Source of the DNA: Cylindrotheca closterium
Taxonomy: Eukaryota > Bacillariophyta > Bacillariophyceae > Bacillariales > Bacillariaceae
Assembly: GCA_933822405.4 (NCBI GenBank)
Contig: CAKOGP040001869.1
Location: 330,816 to 394,815 of the forward strand
DNA: 64,000 nucleotides
Direction of reading: 5' to 3'
Positions 20,163-31,234 of the stretch are shown here, one piece after another; the stretch's first letter is position 1; each line of letters starts with the position of its first letter. The notes under the pieces are model-generated. The model saw only the letters and a list, made by a program, of their open reading frames with translations, was not told the origin of the DNA and did not search any database. A program made the translations under genes and the position numbers.

Positions 20163-20945
20163 GCTGAGGCAAATCAATTGGTTTTGGTTTCTGGAAACAC
20201 GGCTTCGTGACAGTGCGCAACTTTGTACAAAAGACTGCTGTACAGCCCCATCACCACTTTTGACGAAACAAATCCTTGTTATGTACACTTTACAGCTTTC
20301 TTAGTTCTTTGGCGACTCAAGTGTGACGAAAAAAACTGATCATAGGGAATAGAAACTGGAAAGGCAACACATGATGGCTCATATGACTACAATACGATTG
20401 CTGTTGCTCCTCCTCTCAACGGAGATGATCGGGACAATAGTATAGTACGTGGCCGATAAGAATGATGAATCGGAATGAGAAACGAACACATTTTTGCTTC
20501 TTGCTGAATATAACCCGGCAGCTTGTAATCAGCATGAAAGGTTCGTTTGACTCATAATGATTTTAGATGCTCCCTTCCAGTCCCACTTTAATCCTACCAA
20601 GAGTATAGATCCTACTATCTTCGCTACGGTGCCTAAGAAAGATCCTAGGTTGCGTTGGCAGGTGGTGGCATTTTGTGACCGGACTAACTTTTTTGCAAAG
20701 ACATCATTTGCCTCACCGCTGGCATCGCCACTCGGTTTCGATTCCTAAATATTTTAAAACATTCCACTGAGATCTTTAAGTGTGAACGAACACAAGAAAG
20801 GCGGTAAAAACTCCGTTCCCACATGGAAGGAAAGTCCGTGTAACGCTAATTTTCCTAATAGAAATTGGCCCGACACGAATAAAAATGCAAATTGCAGCTA
20901 CTTTGAGGTCATTGATAAAGCAGAACCTCAAAACAGAGAAAGAAA
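20163..20945. other. Intergenic spacer between J-domain genes 1 and 2
   Basis: 783 bp, no convincing gene. Short open frames at 20557-20748 and 20782-20940 have no recognisable product. The AT-rich stretch near 20870 precedes the start of copy 2. Confidence 0.5.
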
Positions 20946-22073
20946 ATGGATAAGGACGACAATCCTTACGAAATTTTGGGTGTCACTGCTGGTGCCACTG
21001 AAGATGAAATCAAGAAGGCTTACCGTATGCTTGCCAGAACGCATCACCCAGATAAACAAAAGACAGATGAACAGCGAGAAGCTGCTTCTGCCATATTCAC
21101 CAGAATTGCTGATGCCTATGACTTACTTCAAGACCCCGTCAGACGGTACGACTGGAGAATGAAGAATGAGTCGTCGCAGCCTAGATCAGTATCGACATCT
21201 ACATCTACATCTACATCGACTGCGACTGCGACAAGAAGTGCCACTCAATCAACAACATCGCGGGCAACAAGATCGCCAGTAAAGTCACACACTCCTGCAA
21301 CATTGCAGCCGAGAGCCTCAGCGAGATCATCAGCAAGACCGCAGACAAGCGCATCGTCGGTAAGATCACATAATCCCCCGCCAGCTACATCTACAATGCC
21401 CCCCGTGCCACGGAGAACACCACGATCAGCCGCCGCCTCTGCCGCATCTCCAGTTGGAAGTAGAGCTGACTCAGCAGGTCCAAGAGGAAGGAGAGTTAGT
21501 GCTGCAATCCCCAGGCGTGCCATGGCGGGTACTTCACCAGCACGAGCAAAATCACCTGCTCGTCCCCAACCAGGAAGGACACAGAACATAGATTCCTCCT
21601 CTCGTGGCGGAAGTCGCACACGACAACCAATAAAGCGTCCGTCTATGGAATCTATGGACGACCGGTCTGTGCAATCCTCCATGTCATCGAGAAGGGTACC
21701 CAGACAGCCGAAATCCGGACGAAGCTTGGACTGCAACTCCGACCACGGGGGCGGCCGAAGAGTTCCAAGACGAACTCCCCGATCGGATGACGCATCTGTC
21801 AATTCCAGAACTCGACGACCGTCGTCAAAGGAAAGTGTAAACTCAATGACTAGGATGAAACCCAGCAGATCATCTGTTTCTATGGGGACTTCGATGAAAA
21901 ATAGCAGATCTGAACCAGTTCTCCGTAAAACGCCGGTAAGTTCTAGCAGAGCGAGTCTGTTTGGCGGATTGGGCGGAATGAGTCTTCGTGGTTCTACTGC
22001 CGATAGCGGTATGCGAAATGCCACTTTCGAATCCTCTTCGAGTTCTAAAAGCAAAACGTCAAGGCGGCGATAG
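20946..22073 (+). CDS. J-domain (class C) protein with Ser/Arg/Pro-rich tail, copy 2
   Basis: Single exon, 375 aa, ATG at 20946 (MDKDDNPYEILGV). J-domain residues 1-70 with HHPDKQ intact and the shared QDPVRRYDWR end. A (Thr-Ser)n run at about residues 84-93 comes from an ACATCT-type microsatellite. The tail is long, disordered and strongly basic (SRTRRPSSKE, SMSSRRVPRQP), rich in R-x-x-S patterns. It shares J-domain identity with copies 1, 3 and 4 but its tail is diverged, indicating an older duplication. Hsp70 co-chaperone role inferred. Confidence 0.85.
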   Translation: MDKDDNPYEILGVTAGATEDEIKKAYRMLARTHHPDKQKTDEQREAASAIFTRIADAYDLLQDPVRRYDWRMKNESSQPRSVSTSTSTSTSTATATRSATQSTTSRATRSPVKSHTPATLQPRASARSSARPQTSASSVRSHNPPPATSTMPPVPRRTPRSAAASAASPVGSRADSAGPRGRRVSAAIPRRAMAGTSPARAKSPARPQPGRTQNIDSSSRGGSRTRQPIKRPSMESMDDRSVQSSMSSRRVPRQPKSGRSLDCNSDHGGGRRVPRRTPRSDDASVNSRTRRPSSKESVNSMTRMKPSRSSVSMGTSMKNSRSEPVLRKTPVSSSRASLFGGLGGMSLRGSTADSGMRNATFESSSSSKSKTSRRR

Positions 22074-22644
22074 CAATGTCCTTGTTGAATCCCGTGTCGT
22101 GTCAGGGGTATGGGCTTGAAAATACATATTCTGCTTCATTCATTCGGTGGTTGCAGGAAAAAATTGTACTTCTAATTCATGTACCTAAAGATAATTTTAC
22201 TGTGTTACTAAGAAAGACTTCCCATTTGCCAATTGATTTAAGGTTTACAATTAAAGATGTAATGGAGAATGTTAGGAGCACGAATGTTTCACGATGAATA
22301 GCTCTGCAGCTGAACTCCGTCAAGTCCCGAAGAGGCATCAGATGATATCTTTGTGATTTGAAAGCTGACGAACTTCATGCTGACAAAGAGCAATCCTTGC
22401 TTGGTCTCAAGAGCGTTACTGTACTGTGCCATGTGCCAGCATAAAACACACCAGTTAAAATGTAATTGAAGAAAGCCGGGATTGGGTTCAAATTCGGATG
22501 CCAAGTATTCGCCTTGAAAAAAGATTGCGGATGGGCAATACATCGGTTATGTAGTAGGTCAAATAATGATGTGAATAGAAACAGCGATGAGATACATGGA
22601 ACCATTTTCTCCGGTTTTGAACCAAGAGTGACAGACTTCAACAA

Positions 22645-22681
22645 TACCGGTACAATGTACAATACTGTACCGGTACCGGTA
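22645..22681. repeat. Cluster of three TACCGGTA palindromes
   Basis: TACCGGTA occurs at 22645-22652, 22668-22675 and 22674-22681, the last two overlapping. The same octamer recurs at seven other places in the window, mostly outside gene bodies (see findings). Confidence 0.7.
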
Positions 22682-24722
22682 GTCTTCAACCCTATCATTC
22701 GAGTTGCTCGGGAGCGGAGGAGGATACCATTTTTACTGTAGTAGTCGCAGATGCACAGGGGAAGGCAAAAGCAGTTCAGCACCATACTATAGGAATGTTC
22801 ATGTATGTGATCAACTAACTGTATTAGCATGAGGCACCATACACATGGCCAATGGGTAAATCAGTCAATTATGGTGGTCGAAAAGTAACCTAGCGGCAAG
22901 AGTAATAAATGACCAGATTTATAGAATAGTTTATGGGCAACAAACTGGGGCAGCCTTTCCTCCTTTTTCTCAAGTGCTAGGTTCATGATTTCAAAAATTC
23001 GCGGAAATGGGCAAAACTCCTCTTACATTTGATTTCAGATTGATGTCACGAGCATTTGACATCATTTCGTGTATTTTCACACTAATTAGGTGCACTCGCT
23101 CACTGCTTTTTGCGTCTCTTCTTGCATCCATTGCGGAGAACGTTTATTACACCGGAAATCATTCATCAATATCGCGTTCGCCATGATCACTGCGATCGTT
23201 ATCCATCGCTTGGTTTGCACTATGCATCAAAGCGATTAGATGGTCGCCAGTATGCAGCAAGATTTCGTTGGCACGACCCGAGTAGTCAAACAAACACTCT
23301 TCTCTCCTTGTCACACTCTTCGTGGAAGTGCTCGATGATGAAATCGATCATGTGAACAACATCTTTCAAGGGGTCTTGAAAAGTAAAATGTGCACTTGGC
23401 AATTGGTTTCTGGTGTTGATGCTAGAAGGCAGCTGAGAGGAAACAAGAGACCGATTGTCCATGATGTCGCTCCTCCTTGCAGGGCTGATGACAGCAATAT
23501 TCGTTTCACCTCCACGCTCGTCCATCTTATGGAGCGCGTGTTTGTAGGTGCAAGTTCGAAAGTGTTTGTAATCTTGTTTGTGACGTTGTGTTCGAGCGTG
23601 TATCGAGAAAGACAGGTCACTCCCATCAATATCATCCAACTGATGAACCCAAATGAATGCGCCACTGGGCTACAAAGTCATTTTGGCTTCCTTTTAGACT
23701 GTACCTAGCAGACAACTGTCTCAATGTTTATCTTGTAGACCGAGGCTTAAATGTGTAGGGACGAGCCTATTCAAGCGTCTGTAAATCCGGTAATCGAATT
23801 CTTGCCTTGCGGACGTACACGTATTCCACAAGAAGACGAATCGGCACCACATCAGCCCACCAGGTACGCGTGGCACCTGGGTCATTTTTGCCAAATGAGT
23901 ACAAAACTGTCGAAGTCGCGTTAATTTAATGCTTCTGTAGAAACTCGTCCTATATCATAATTGCGTCGGAGAGTTTGTCTTGAAAATGGGTCGTTCTCGG
24001 CGTCACCCACCCCCCCAGTGTCGTATGTAAAAATGTACTGAAAACTATATTTTCTTAAAACTATAAGCCAGCAAACAGACAGACCGCCCCCCTATTATTT
24101 GGGAGACGAAATTGAAAAATTAATCGATGGAGCGTGCAGCCGTTAACGACCAGTTGCATTCAAATTTGCCCTCCTGTCTTAGCATTTTCAATTTCGTTCT
24201 CAACACAACAGAACAAATGCTGGATTCTCAGGAACCCTTGTCAACGTCCTCAAACAATCCAGCTCCACTAGCCTCTGCGACAGGTAACAGTAGTCTTTGC
24301 TCTCTGTCACATTGTAGGCTCAATCCTTCCAGATACTCCAAAATCCACTCCCAGAGGCGACTATGTAAGACTTTCGTACATCTTCATCAGCGGAGGCTGT
24401 AGATCCTCGTCCCAAATCAATTCCATCATTTCTGCATGTGTTGTAAATGTAGGGACTTGATGTTGTTGATGGTTTTCAAATGTCGTAGATCTTGATTGTT
24501 CGTTGTGTAAGAAGTGTAGTGTTTTGGACTGCCGCGTTTTGGACTGCCGCATCTCACACAAAGGGGCAGGCAGAGGGAGAAGAAGTGATCACTGCATCAT
24601 GTTTCCAATCAATTGAATGGTATGTTGGAAAAAACAGATTGGCTTCAAAACTGAAGTTGTAAATGAGATCTGTGGCTGTTTTTCCAACAATCGGTACCTG
24701 GTTCCCGCCGTTTTTTGAATTT

Positions 24723-24768
24723 CCCTCCCATTTTTCCCTCCCATTTTTCCCTCCCATTTTTCCCTCCA
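24723..24768. repeat. 13-bp minisatellite, CCCTCCCATTTTT
   Basis: Three full copies and one partial copy of a 13-bp unit in direct tandem, ending in CCCTCCACCCGCC. No coding role is evident. Confidence 0.9.
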
Positions 24769-25130
24769 CCCGCCTTATTCCGCGGACTATTTCGCAAACG
24801 TTGCCACGTGCGTGCCGTATACCTGTGCCGGTAGTATAATTCCGATGTTATTCGGAATAAACTAGATTTTATACAAATAAAAATAGTTTTAAAAGAAAGG
24901 CATAAAGAAAAGGTTGGATTGCGACTCCCCAATTGTTCGACATTTTGTTTTAGGTAGTGTCAATCTATTATTCTACTTCTTGATCTTCTCATGGTAATCT
25001 TCAATATCCCATTGCCCCACAAGTTGTGCTTTTGCAGGTCGTCCAACATTGGTACAGTATTTCCTTTCATATCTCTTGCCCGTCCCTCAACCAATTTTAC
25101 GAAAACTACATTTTTATACAATATAAATCG

Positions 25131-25290
25131 TATTTATTCAAATAAAAAACATCTGTTGTACCCCCTTGGTTTGAGCGTGCATGTGCATGTCTTAGGCTAT
25201 ATAAATCGAAAGACATCCATCAAGACGCTCGACGCTAGGGAAGTTTTCTCCAAGGTATTCAAAACAGCAAAAAAGACGTTAAAATACCGT
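25131..25290. repeat. Degenerate relative of the 25.6-kb tandem repeat
   Basis: The stretch around 25208-25250 (AGACATCCATCAAGACGCTC and on) aligns with AGACATGATTCAAGACGGTC in the tandem repeat, and both are preceded by TTATTCAAAT and ATAAATCGAA. This indicates an older, diverged copy of the same element about 450 bp upstream. Confidence 0.5.
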
Positions 25291-25640
25291 TCTCAAAATA
25301 CTCTCACATGATACATTTTGGTTAAGTAATACGTGAAAACCGTTTGCAAAATACCCCTACTTTTCCAAGACATGCTTACCTGAAAACATCTTTACATTGA
25401 CATGTTTTGACATGTTTGCTGTAACAAAGTCATAAGAAAAATCACCTCTTCACCTCCATCATTTAACCAAAACGACTTGATATAATGAAGAATGCAAGCA
25501 GTGCTTGACAGTAATGATGTCCCCTCGCTGCAAATGATGCCAAGAATAAATCAGGCTGTTTACAGCATAAAACGGATGTTATTCACAAAACTTGAGTACT
25601 TATTCAAATCAACATATAAATCGAACGGTTTGGAACAAAA

Positions 25641-26128
25641 GACGTTGGTAACGGTCAGACATGATTCAAGACGGTCGACACTAGTGAAGTATGCGAAAAA
25701 AGCCTGGGGTCGCACGTGCAATAAGAGGCTCAACACTGTGAAGTGTGCTACCGATGCCGGAAATCAGCCGTTGAAAAATTGTTTGAACAAATAAAAAATT
25801 CGCAAGAAAAGGCGTCCGATCCTGCATGGTTTTGAGAAAAAGACGTTGGTAACGGTCAGACATGAATCAAGACGGTCGACACTAGTGAAGTTTGCGAAAA
25901 AAGCCTGGGGTCGCACGTGCTCAACACTGTGAAGTGTGCTACCGATGCCGGAAATCAGCCGTTGAAAAATTGTTTGAAAAAATAAAAAATTCGCAAGAAA
26001 AGGCGTCCGATCCTGCATGGTTTTGAGAAAAAGACGTTGGTAACGGTCAGACATGAATCAAGACGGTCGACACTAGTGAAGTTTGCGAAAAAGGCTGGGG
26101 TCGCACGTGCAATAAGAGGCTCAACACT
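25641..26128. repeat. Three-copy tandem repeat, unit about 200 bp
   Basis: The landmark GACGTTGGTAACGGTCAGAC starts at 25641, 25842 and 26033, giving spacings of 201 and 191 bp. Copy 2 has lost 10 bp (AATAAGAGGC region) after GCACGTGC. Copy 3 is cut off after about 95 bp, at CTCAACAC. The copies are otherwise nearly identical, so amplification is recent. Frames of 60-100 aa appear on the minus strand, but they match no known protein. Confidence 0.9.
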
Positions 26129-27542
26129 TGTCCATGTCTGTCATCTGGAGAGGGAACTTAGATTGATGTTTCATGGACGGTATAGAATGTATAATAATTG
26201 ATATTATGGCGTTCAGTGTCAACACAAGTCTTCTTGGTGTGCAGTGTATTTTCAAAAAACATAGACTATAATAAATAATTATTTGTGAAATGCTGCTTTG
26301 CTCTTCATGATTATATCCATAGTCGATTGATGGAGAATTGATCATGGCGCTTGTGTTGGTCTGCTGGTAGCATGTCAACGTCGACACTGAAAACTTGATA
26401 CTTTGAACTATGAGACTGTCCACGTAGGCTTTGTTCTGTTGCGCCAATTTCAAGGCTGAAATACGAATGTGGTTGTACCGGTATGGTTTTGGACCTTGGT
26501 GGAGATGCTAGATAGAGGAATTGCACACTTGTGGCACAGTTCTCGGCTCTGTCCCCATTTGGCACAGCAATGTATTGCCTGAATGACTGGTGCTCAAACA
26601 AGAGCATATGAATACTGCGCCTTTGTCTTTGGACAACAGAACATCAACACTGCTGTTTGAGCATCGTTTGAAAGCTGCTTGATGGATGAGCTGGCGTTTG
26701 ATTAGGCAATGGGTACATGTTGCGGAAACCGTGTGGGATCTTGTCCTGTTGAGTTGTTACAATTGTAAGAAGTCAGAATGGATGGGGTTCGTACAGCAAC
26801 TATGACTGACAAAAGGAGGATCACCGTACCTTATCCTTGGAATGGAAGTAAATGGACAATGACATGACTATTAATTTTGTTTACAAGGTCGATAGAATCT
26901 GGTACAATGCGTTCTTTAGTTTTTGACGCATCAGAATGATCGACTGTAACTGGGAAGCATTCATTGGGAAGATCATGTAGTGTAGGCGCTCCATTGTCAT
27001 TGCGGAGGGAGGCTGCAGAAAAGTGAGGATGGGTAGAAAGGGCGCTAAACTAAAACGAGGCGGGCTGGCCAAAGCTGGTCGGCACTGGCCAAGATCCAAC
27101 GCCAGCCGGTTTTGAAGTGGGGGATTTTGGGAGGTAGATTGGGGTGAGTGTCAAGCATCCGGGTTGCGGGGTGGGTGACGCGGAGCGTCTCCCTATTCGC
27201 CAATTTCAACATTCGATCAGAACAACTGCGAAGGCTGGGTTGTGGTAACGAAAAAACGGGTTTGGAATCAGGCATAATAGTTGGATTCGAGGGATTACAA
27301 AGCTTGCTTCGCTACCTCTTAGGAACATCATGGACTCCGGGGAAATGAAGACCTGTCCTTTATATGTTTCAGGCGATTTTTGGAGGCATATTTCGGGAAA
27401 AAGTGAAGTTTCTACCTCCATTGGCGCACATTGAAATGCAGGCGAAGGGTGTAGAAAAGTGTGTTACACCAGCTTCTTTCCAGTCACAGACTGTAAATAT
27501 TTGCAGCTTCATTCGCACAATCAGCACAGCCATAAAATCATC

Positions 27543-28415
27543 ATGGAAAAATCTGACAATCCATATAGAATCCTCGGCTTGACTGAGGATGCCGATGAGC
27601 CTACTATCAAGAAGGCATACTTCAAACTTGCCAGGAAGTGCCACCCAGATAAGCAAACTTTTGATGCGGATCGTCAAGTTGCGACCGAGGAGTTTGCCAA
27701 GATTGCTGATGCATACGACTTGCTACAGGATCCCGTCAGACGCTATGACTGGAGACAAGCTAACCAAGGTGGAACTCGTACATCATCACCTTCAGCTGGA
27801 AGGAAACAGCGACCAGTGCGATCTTTGTCGTCAGGTCGCAAGGGTTCGGGTCCAAAAAGAGCCAGCAGCTTGAATCAGTTTTCAAGTCCATCAATACCAC
27901 TTGCGAAGAAAGCATCTGTGCAAGCAAACAGCGTGAGAGTCTCACCAGTTTCAGTCACGCAATCTTCCATAAGGGTTCCAACCGTCAGATCAACCACATC
28001 CCCCGTATCACAAGGACGTAATTCTGGTGGAAGATCTCCAGTTCGCAATTCTGGTAGATCACCACCGACAAGAGCATCAACCATAGTGCCTGGTAGAAAT
28101 GCCGCCCGAAAACCACTTCTCGACAACGATTCTAGAGGCAGGGCCCCAGTAGGCCGCATGTCGACCTGCACTGCCAACAACACGCAATCCATGAATAGAG
28201 CTTCTCCAGCGCCAGGCAGAAAAAAGACTCGAACAAGCAGCGTTGGGCGCAAGCCCAGCAAACAACCAAAGAACAACTTGGACACTCGCTCAGAGCACGG
28301 TCCACGCAAACCGGTTGGTGAAAGGCGGCGGAGACTGAAGAAGACAGGTAGTTACCGCTCTGTGGACACTACTGGAGCATCCACTTTTGATTCAGCTCGC
28401 AGCAGGAAACAATAG
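27543..28415 (+). CDS. J-domain (class C) protein, copy 3
   Basis: Single exon, 290 aa, ATG at 27543 (MEKSDNPYRILGL). The J-domain has an intact HPD (KCHPDKQ) and the shared QDPVRRYDWRQ end. The tail is disordered, basic and Ser/Pro/Arg rich, with many R-x-x-S and SPV motifs (GRSPVRNSGRSPP), and ends in RSRKQ. It is a near-identical twin of copy 4, differing at four places in the J-domain (Pro/Ala, Phe/Cys, one missing His, Val/Ala) and at the last residue. Hsp70 co-chaperone role inferred. Confidence 0.87.
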   Translation: MEKSDNPYRILGLTEDADEPTIKKAYFKLARKCHPDKQTFDADRQVATEEFAKIADAYDLLQDPVRRYDWRQANQGGTRTSSPSAGRKQRPVRSLSSGRKGSGPKRASSLNQFSSPSIPLAKKASVQANSVRVSPVSVTQSSIRVPTVRSTTSPVSQGRNSGGRSPVRNSGRSPPTRASTIVPGRNAARKPLLDNDSRGRAPVGRMSTCTANNTQSMNRASPAPGRKKTRTSSVGRKPSKQPKNNLDTRSEHGPRKPVGERRRRLKKTGSYRSVDTTGASTFDSARSRKQ

Positions 28416-28781
28416 ATAGCCCAAGCCGTGTGGGTTTTGACTGATGGGGAAGGGAAATTTGGTAGATTTTGAGCTTTTTATGTAAATTGTAACCATTGTT
28501 TTTTCGTTCCAAACCAAACATTTCTACGAAGAGAAAGTTGAGTCCATCATTTAAATTTTTTTAATTTTTTAAACGCCAGTGTGTAGGTAGGATATAGTAT
28601 CATGATAGCGAAATATATATTGAATATATTGTGTAATATGTATGATATGCCGTATGTGACTGTTGGAGCACATTTTGGGAAAAAGTGAGTTTCTTACTTC
28701 CATTGGCGCGTTGAAACACTTCGGTGACGGGTTCAAAAAAGTGTGTTCTTACGTCAATCTAAGCACAACCATAAAATCATC
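28416..28781. other. Spacer between J-domain twins
   Basis: 366 bp. It holds the 3' flank of copy 3, AT-rich runs (ATATATATTGAATATATTG at about 28612) and the promoter region of copy 4, which is recognisably derived from that of copy 3. Confidence 0.5.
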
Positions 28782-29657
28782 ATGGAAAAATCAGACAATC
28801 CATATAGAATCCTCGGCTTGACTGAGGATGCCGATGAGGCTACTATCAAGAAGGCATACTTCAAACTTGCCAGGAAGTGCCACCCAGATAAGCAAACTTG
28901 TGATGCGGATCATCGTCAAGCTGCGACCGAGGAGTTTGCCAAGATTGCTGATGCATACGACTTGCTACAGGATCCCGTCAGACGCTATGACTGGAGACAA
29001 GCTAACCAAGGTGGAACTCGTACATCATCACCTTCAGCTGGAAGGAAACAGCGACCAGTGCGATCTTTGTCGTCAGGTCGCAAGGGTTCGGGTCCAAAAA
29101 GAGCCAGCAGCTTGAATCAGTTTTCAAGTCCATCAATACCACTTGCGAAGAAAGCATCTGTGCAAGCAAACAGCGTGAGAGTCTCACCAGTTTCAGTCAC
29201 GCAATCTTCCATAAGGGTTCCAACCGTCAGATCAACCACATCCCCCGTATCACAAGGACGTAATTCTGGTGGAAGATCTCCAGTTCGCAATTCTGGTAGA
29301 TCACCACCGACAAGAGCATCAACCATAGTGCCTGGTAGAAATGCCGCCCGAAAACCACTTCTCGACAACGATTCTAGAGGCAGGGCCCCAGTAGGCCGCA
29401 TGTCGACCTGCACTGCCAACAACACGCAATCCATGAATAGAGCTTCTCCAGCGCCAGGCAGAAAAAAGACTCGAACAAGCAGCGTTGGGCGCAAGCCCAG
29501 CAAACAACCAAAGAACAACTTGGACACTCGCTCAGAGCACGGTCCACGCAAACCGGTTGGTGAAAGGCGGCGGAGACTGAAGAAGACAGGTAGTTACCGC
29601 TCTGTGGACACTACTGGAGCATCCACTTTTGATTCAGCTCGCAGCAGGAAACATTAG
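28782..29657 (+). CDS. J-domain (class C) protein, copy 4
   Basis: Single exon, 291 aa, ATG at 28782. Same architecture as copy 3: J-domain with intact HPD, then an identical Ser/Arg/Pro-rich disordered tail. One codon longer because of a 3-bp insertion that gives DADHRQ instead of DADRQ. The complete identity of the tails, next to substitutions within a short J-domain stretch, fits recent duplication or ongoing gene conversion. Confidence 0.87.
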   Translation: MEKSDNPYRILGLTEDADEATIKKAYFKLARKCHPDKQTCDADHRQAATEEFAKIADAYDLLQDPVRRYDWRQANQGGTRTSSPSAGRKQRPVRSLSSGRKGSGPKRASSLNQFSSPSIPLAKKASVQANSVRVSPVSVTQSSIRVPTVRSTTSPVSQGRNSGGRSPVRNSGRSPPTRASTIVPGRNAARKPLLDNDSRGRAPVGRMSTCTANNTQSMNRASPAPGRKKTRTSSVGRKPSKQPKNNLDTRSEHGPRKPVGERRRRLKKTGSYRSVDTTGASTFDSARSRKH

Positions 29658-29985
29658 ATGACCCATGTCGTGTGGGTTTTGACTGATGGGGAAGGGAAAT
29701 TTGGTAGATTTTGAGCTTTTTATGTCAATTGTAGAATTAGATTTTTGTTTTCTATGATATATATATATATATTGAACATGTCCTTTCATTCCAACCAAGA
29801 CGGCCTAATAATCCCTCACTAATTGCCTCAATAGAAATAATGCTTCGATCTTTGATCCATTTCTCACAATTTTATGATTCATTCGACCGTAAAAACATCA
29901 GTCAGCAGATGACATGATTGATTGATACGGCAAAAGTATTTTATTACATTAATTCATTCAACAAGGCTGTGCGGTAGCTCTTAAA
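29658..29985. other. Intergenic spacer
   Basis: 328 bp with the 3' flank of J-domain copy 4, an (AT)n run near 29757 and the promoter of the VTE6-like gene. No other feature seen. Confidence 0.5.
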
Positions 29986-31111
29986 ATGAAGCTCTCGACA
30001 TTGCTGATTGCTTACGTCGCTCTTCCGGCGACTGCATTTGTCTCTTCCCGACCTCGACTGCACAAAACTACTCTGAATCCGCAGAGGCGGCGTCCTCATG
30101 ATGGGAACGCCTTCGATCCAATCCCCGCCTCTTCACTATCCAAACGACGACTCTCGACTTCTTCTATTGTGGAAACGGCTTCGTTTATTGGCAACTCCTT
30201 GCTGAATAGCACTGGTCATGTTCCTTTCAGCCAAGCATTGACGCTGAATGTCTTCCTCTTTACCACATTGAGATCCAAATTGCTGAAGGTGCTGACGCCA
30301 CAAGGAATGCTGCATGCTTGCGCCCTTGGAAGCGGCCTGTGGGCCACGTTAGGATGGAAAGGCTGGACTCTTTGTGTTGCCTACTTATTTTTTGGGTCAG
30401 CTGTCACCAAGGTTAAGTTTGCAGAAAAAGAACAACGTGGGATCGCCGAGGGGCGTGGGGGCAGAAGAGGGCCTGAAAACGTTTGGTGAGACAACAATGC
30501 ATTTGATTTTTGGCATTCCTTGCGGTTGAATGTTGTGGCTTATCACATTTTTGTTTTCAATTGGGTAGGGGGTCGGCTGCCACTGGGCTTATGTGCGCCA
30601 TCTGTGCTGCTCAAGGTGATTCCTTCCTTGGTATTTCATCAGACCTCTTCATTCTTGGCTTTGTTGCATCACTAGCGACAAAACTTTCTGATACATTTGC
30701 TAGCGAGATTGGAAAGGCCTATGGCAAGACAACATTCTTGATTACGACGTTGGAAAGGGTGGAACCTGGAACTGAAGGTACGAACCTCGGAGATTCTCTT
30801 TTTAAGATGTATTGAAACTCACCCGTGTCTTCAATCCAGGTGCGATATCGGCAGAGGGGACAGCAGCATCTGTTGTCGGTGGATTGCTGGTTTCCCTGTA
30901 TGGGTGGTCGATCGGCTTGATAAATATCGAGGCAATTCCAATTTCGGTGTTTGCGGCATTCGCTGCGACAAACGTTGAGAGTGTGCTGGGAGCGACATTG
31001 CAAGGAAAGAAGAATCTCGAATGGATCACAAATGAAGTGGTTAACTTCATCAATACTTTGGTTGGTGGTGTAATAGCGATTGCCATTGGAGGAACCTTCC
31101 TTTCAATTTGA
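29986..31111 (+). CDS. DUF92/TMEM19 family protein, probable phytyl-phosphate kinase (VTE6-like)
   Basis: Three exons, 29986-30485, 30569-30777 and 30840-31111, all with GT-AG introns and matching phases; 326 aa. Presequence MKLSTLLIAYVALPATA followed by Phe-Val-Ser is an excellent diatom plastid signal. The polytopic DUF92 domain follows: KVKFAEKEQRGIAEGRGGRRGPENVWGS, LATKLSDTFASEIGKAYGKT, and GTEGAISAEGTAAS are signature blocks with the conserved D-T-x-x-S-E-x-G. In plants the DUF92 protein VTE6 phosphorylates phytyl phosphate to phytyl diphosphate for tocopherol and phylloquinone synthesis in the plastid envelope. Transfer of that role here is by family and targeting. Confidence 0.88.
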
Positions 31112-31234
31112 GCGTAACACGCACTTATAAAGCTAGGAACTTTCTAATTGGTCGATTATCTGCAGCGTGATCGAATGAAATTCCGGTTGCAACCAAAGCA
31201 AAACTACAGTAGCAATCAATAATGCCGTACGATT

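Larger units (their letters stand above)
22074..27542. other. Gene-poor region of about 5.5 kb
   Basis: No gene can be supported. Open frames such as those at 22375-22830 (-), 23322-23708 (+) and 24127-24402 (+) lack recognisable domains and overlap frames on the other strand. The region contains a CCGGTA-rich palindrome cluster (22645-22681), a 13-bp minisatellite (24723-24768), AT-rich blocks around 24.8-25.2 kb, and a 200-bp-unit tandem repeat with a degenerate relative (25.1-26.1 kb). Its texture suggests eroded repeat or transposon DNA. Confidence 0.6.
27372..29735 (+). repeat. Tandem segmental duplication carrying J-domain genes 3 and 4
   Basis: Two units with ATG-to-ATG spacing of 1,239 bp. 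Upstream flanks are related but carry several indels (GGGAAAAAGTGA, TTCCATTGGCGC shared). The coding bodies are nearly identical, and homology continues about 60 bp past the stops (GGTTTTGACTGATGGGGAAG). The last about 720 bp of coding sequence show no difference that I can see. Confidence 0.9.

Noticed and set aside
22474..22500. tRNA-like T-arm (GGGTTCAAATTC)
   Set aside because: No matching acceptor, D or anticodon arms nearby.
23286..23708. Opposed open frames of 118 and 129 codons as genes
   Set aside because: They overlap on opposite strands, neither has a recognisable domain, and the surrounding region is repeat-like.
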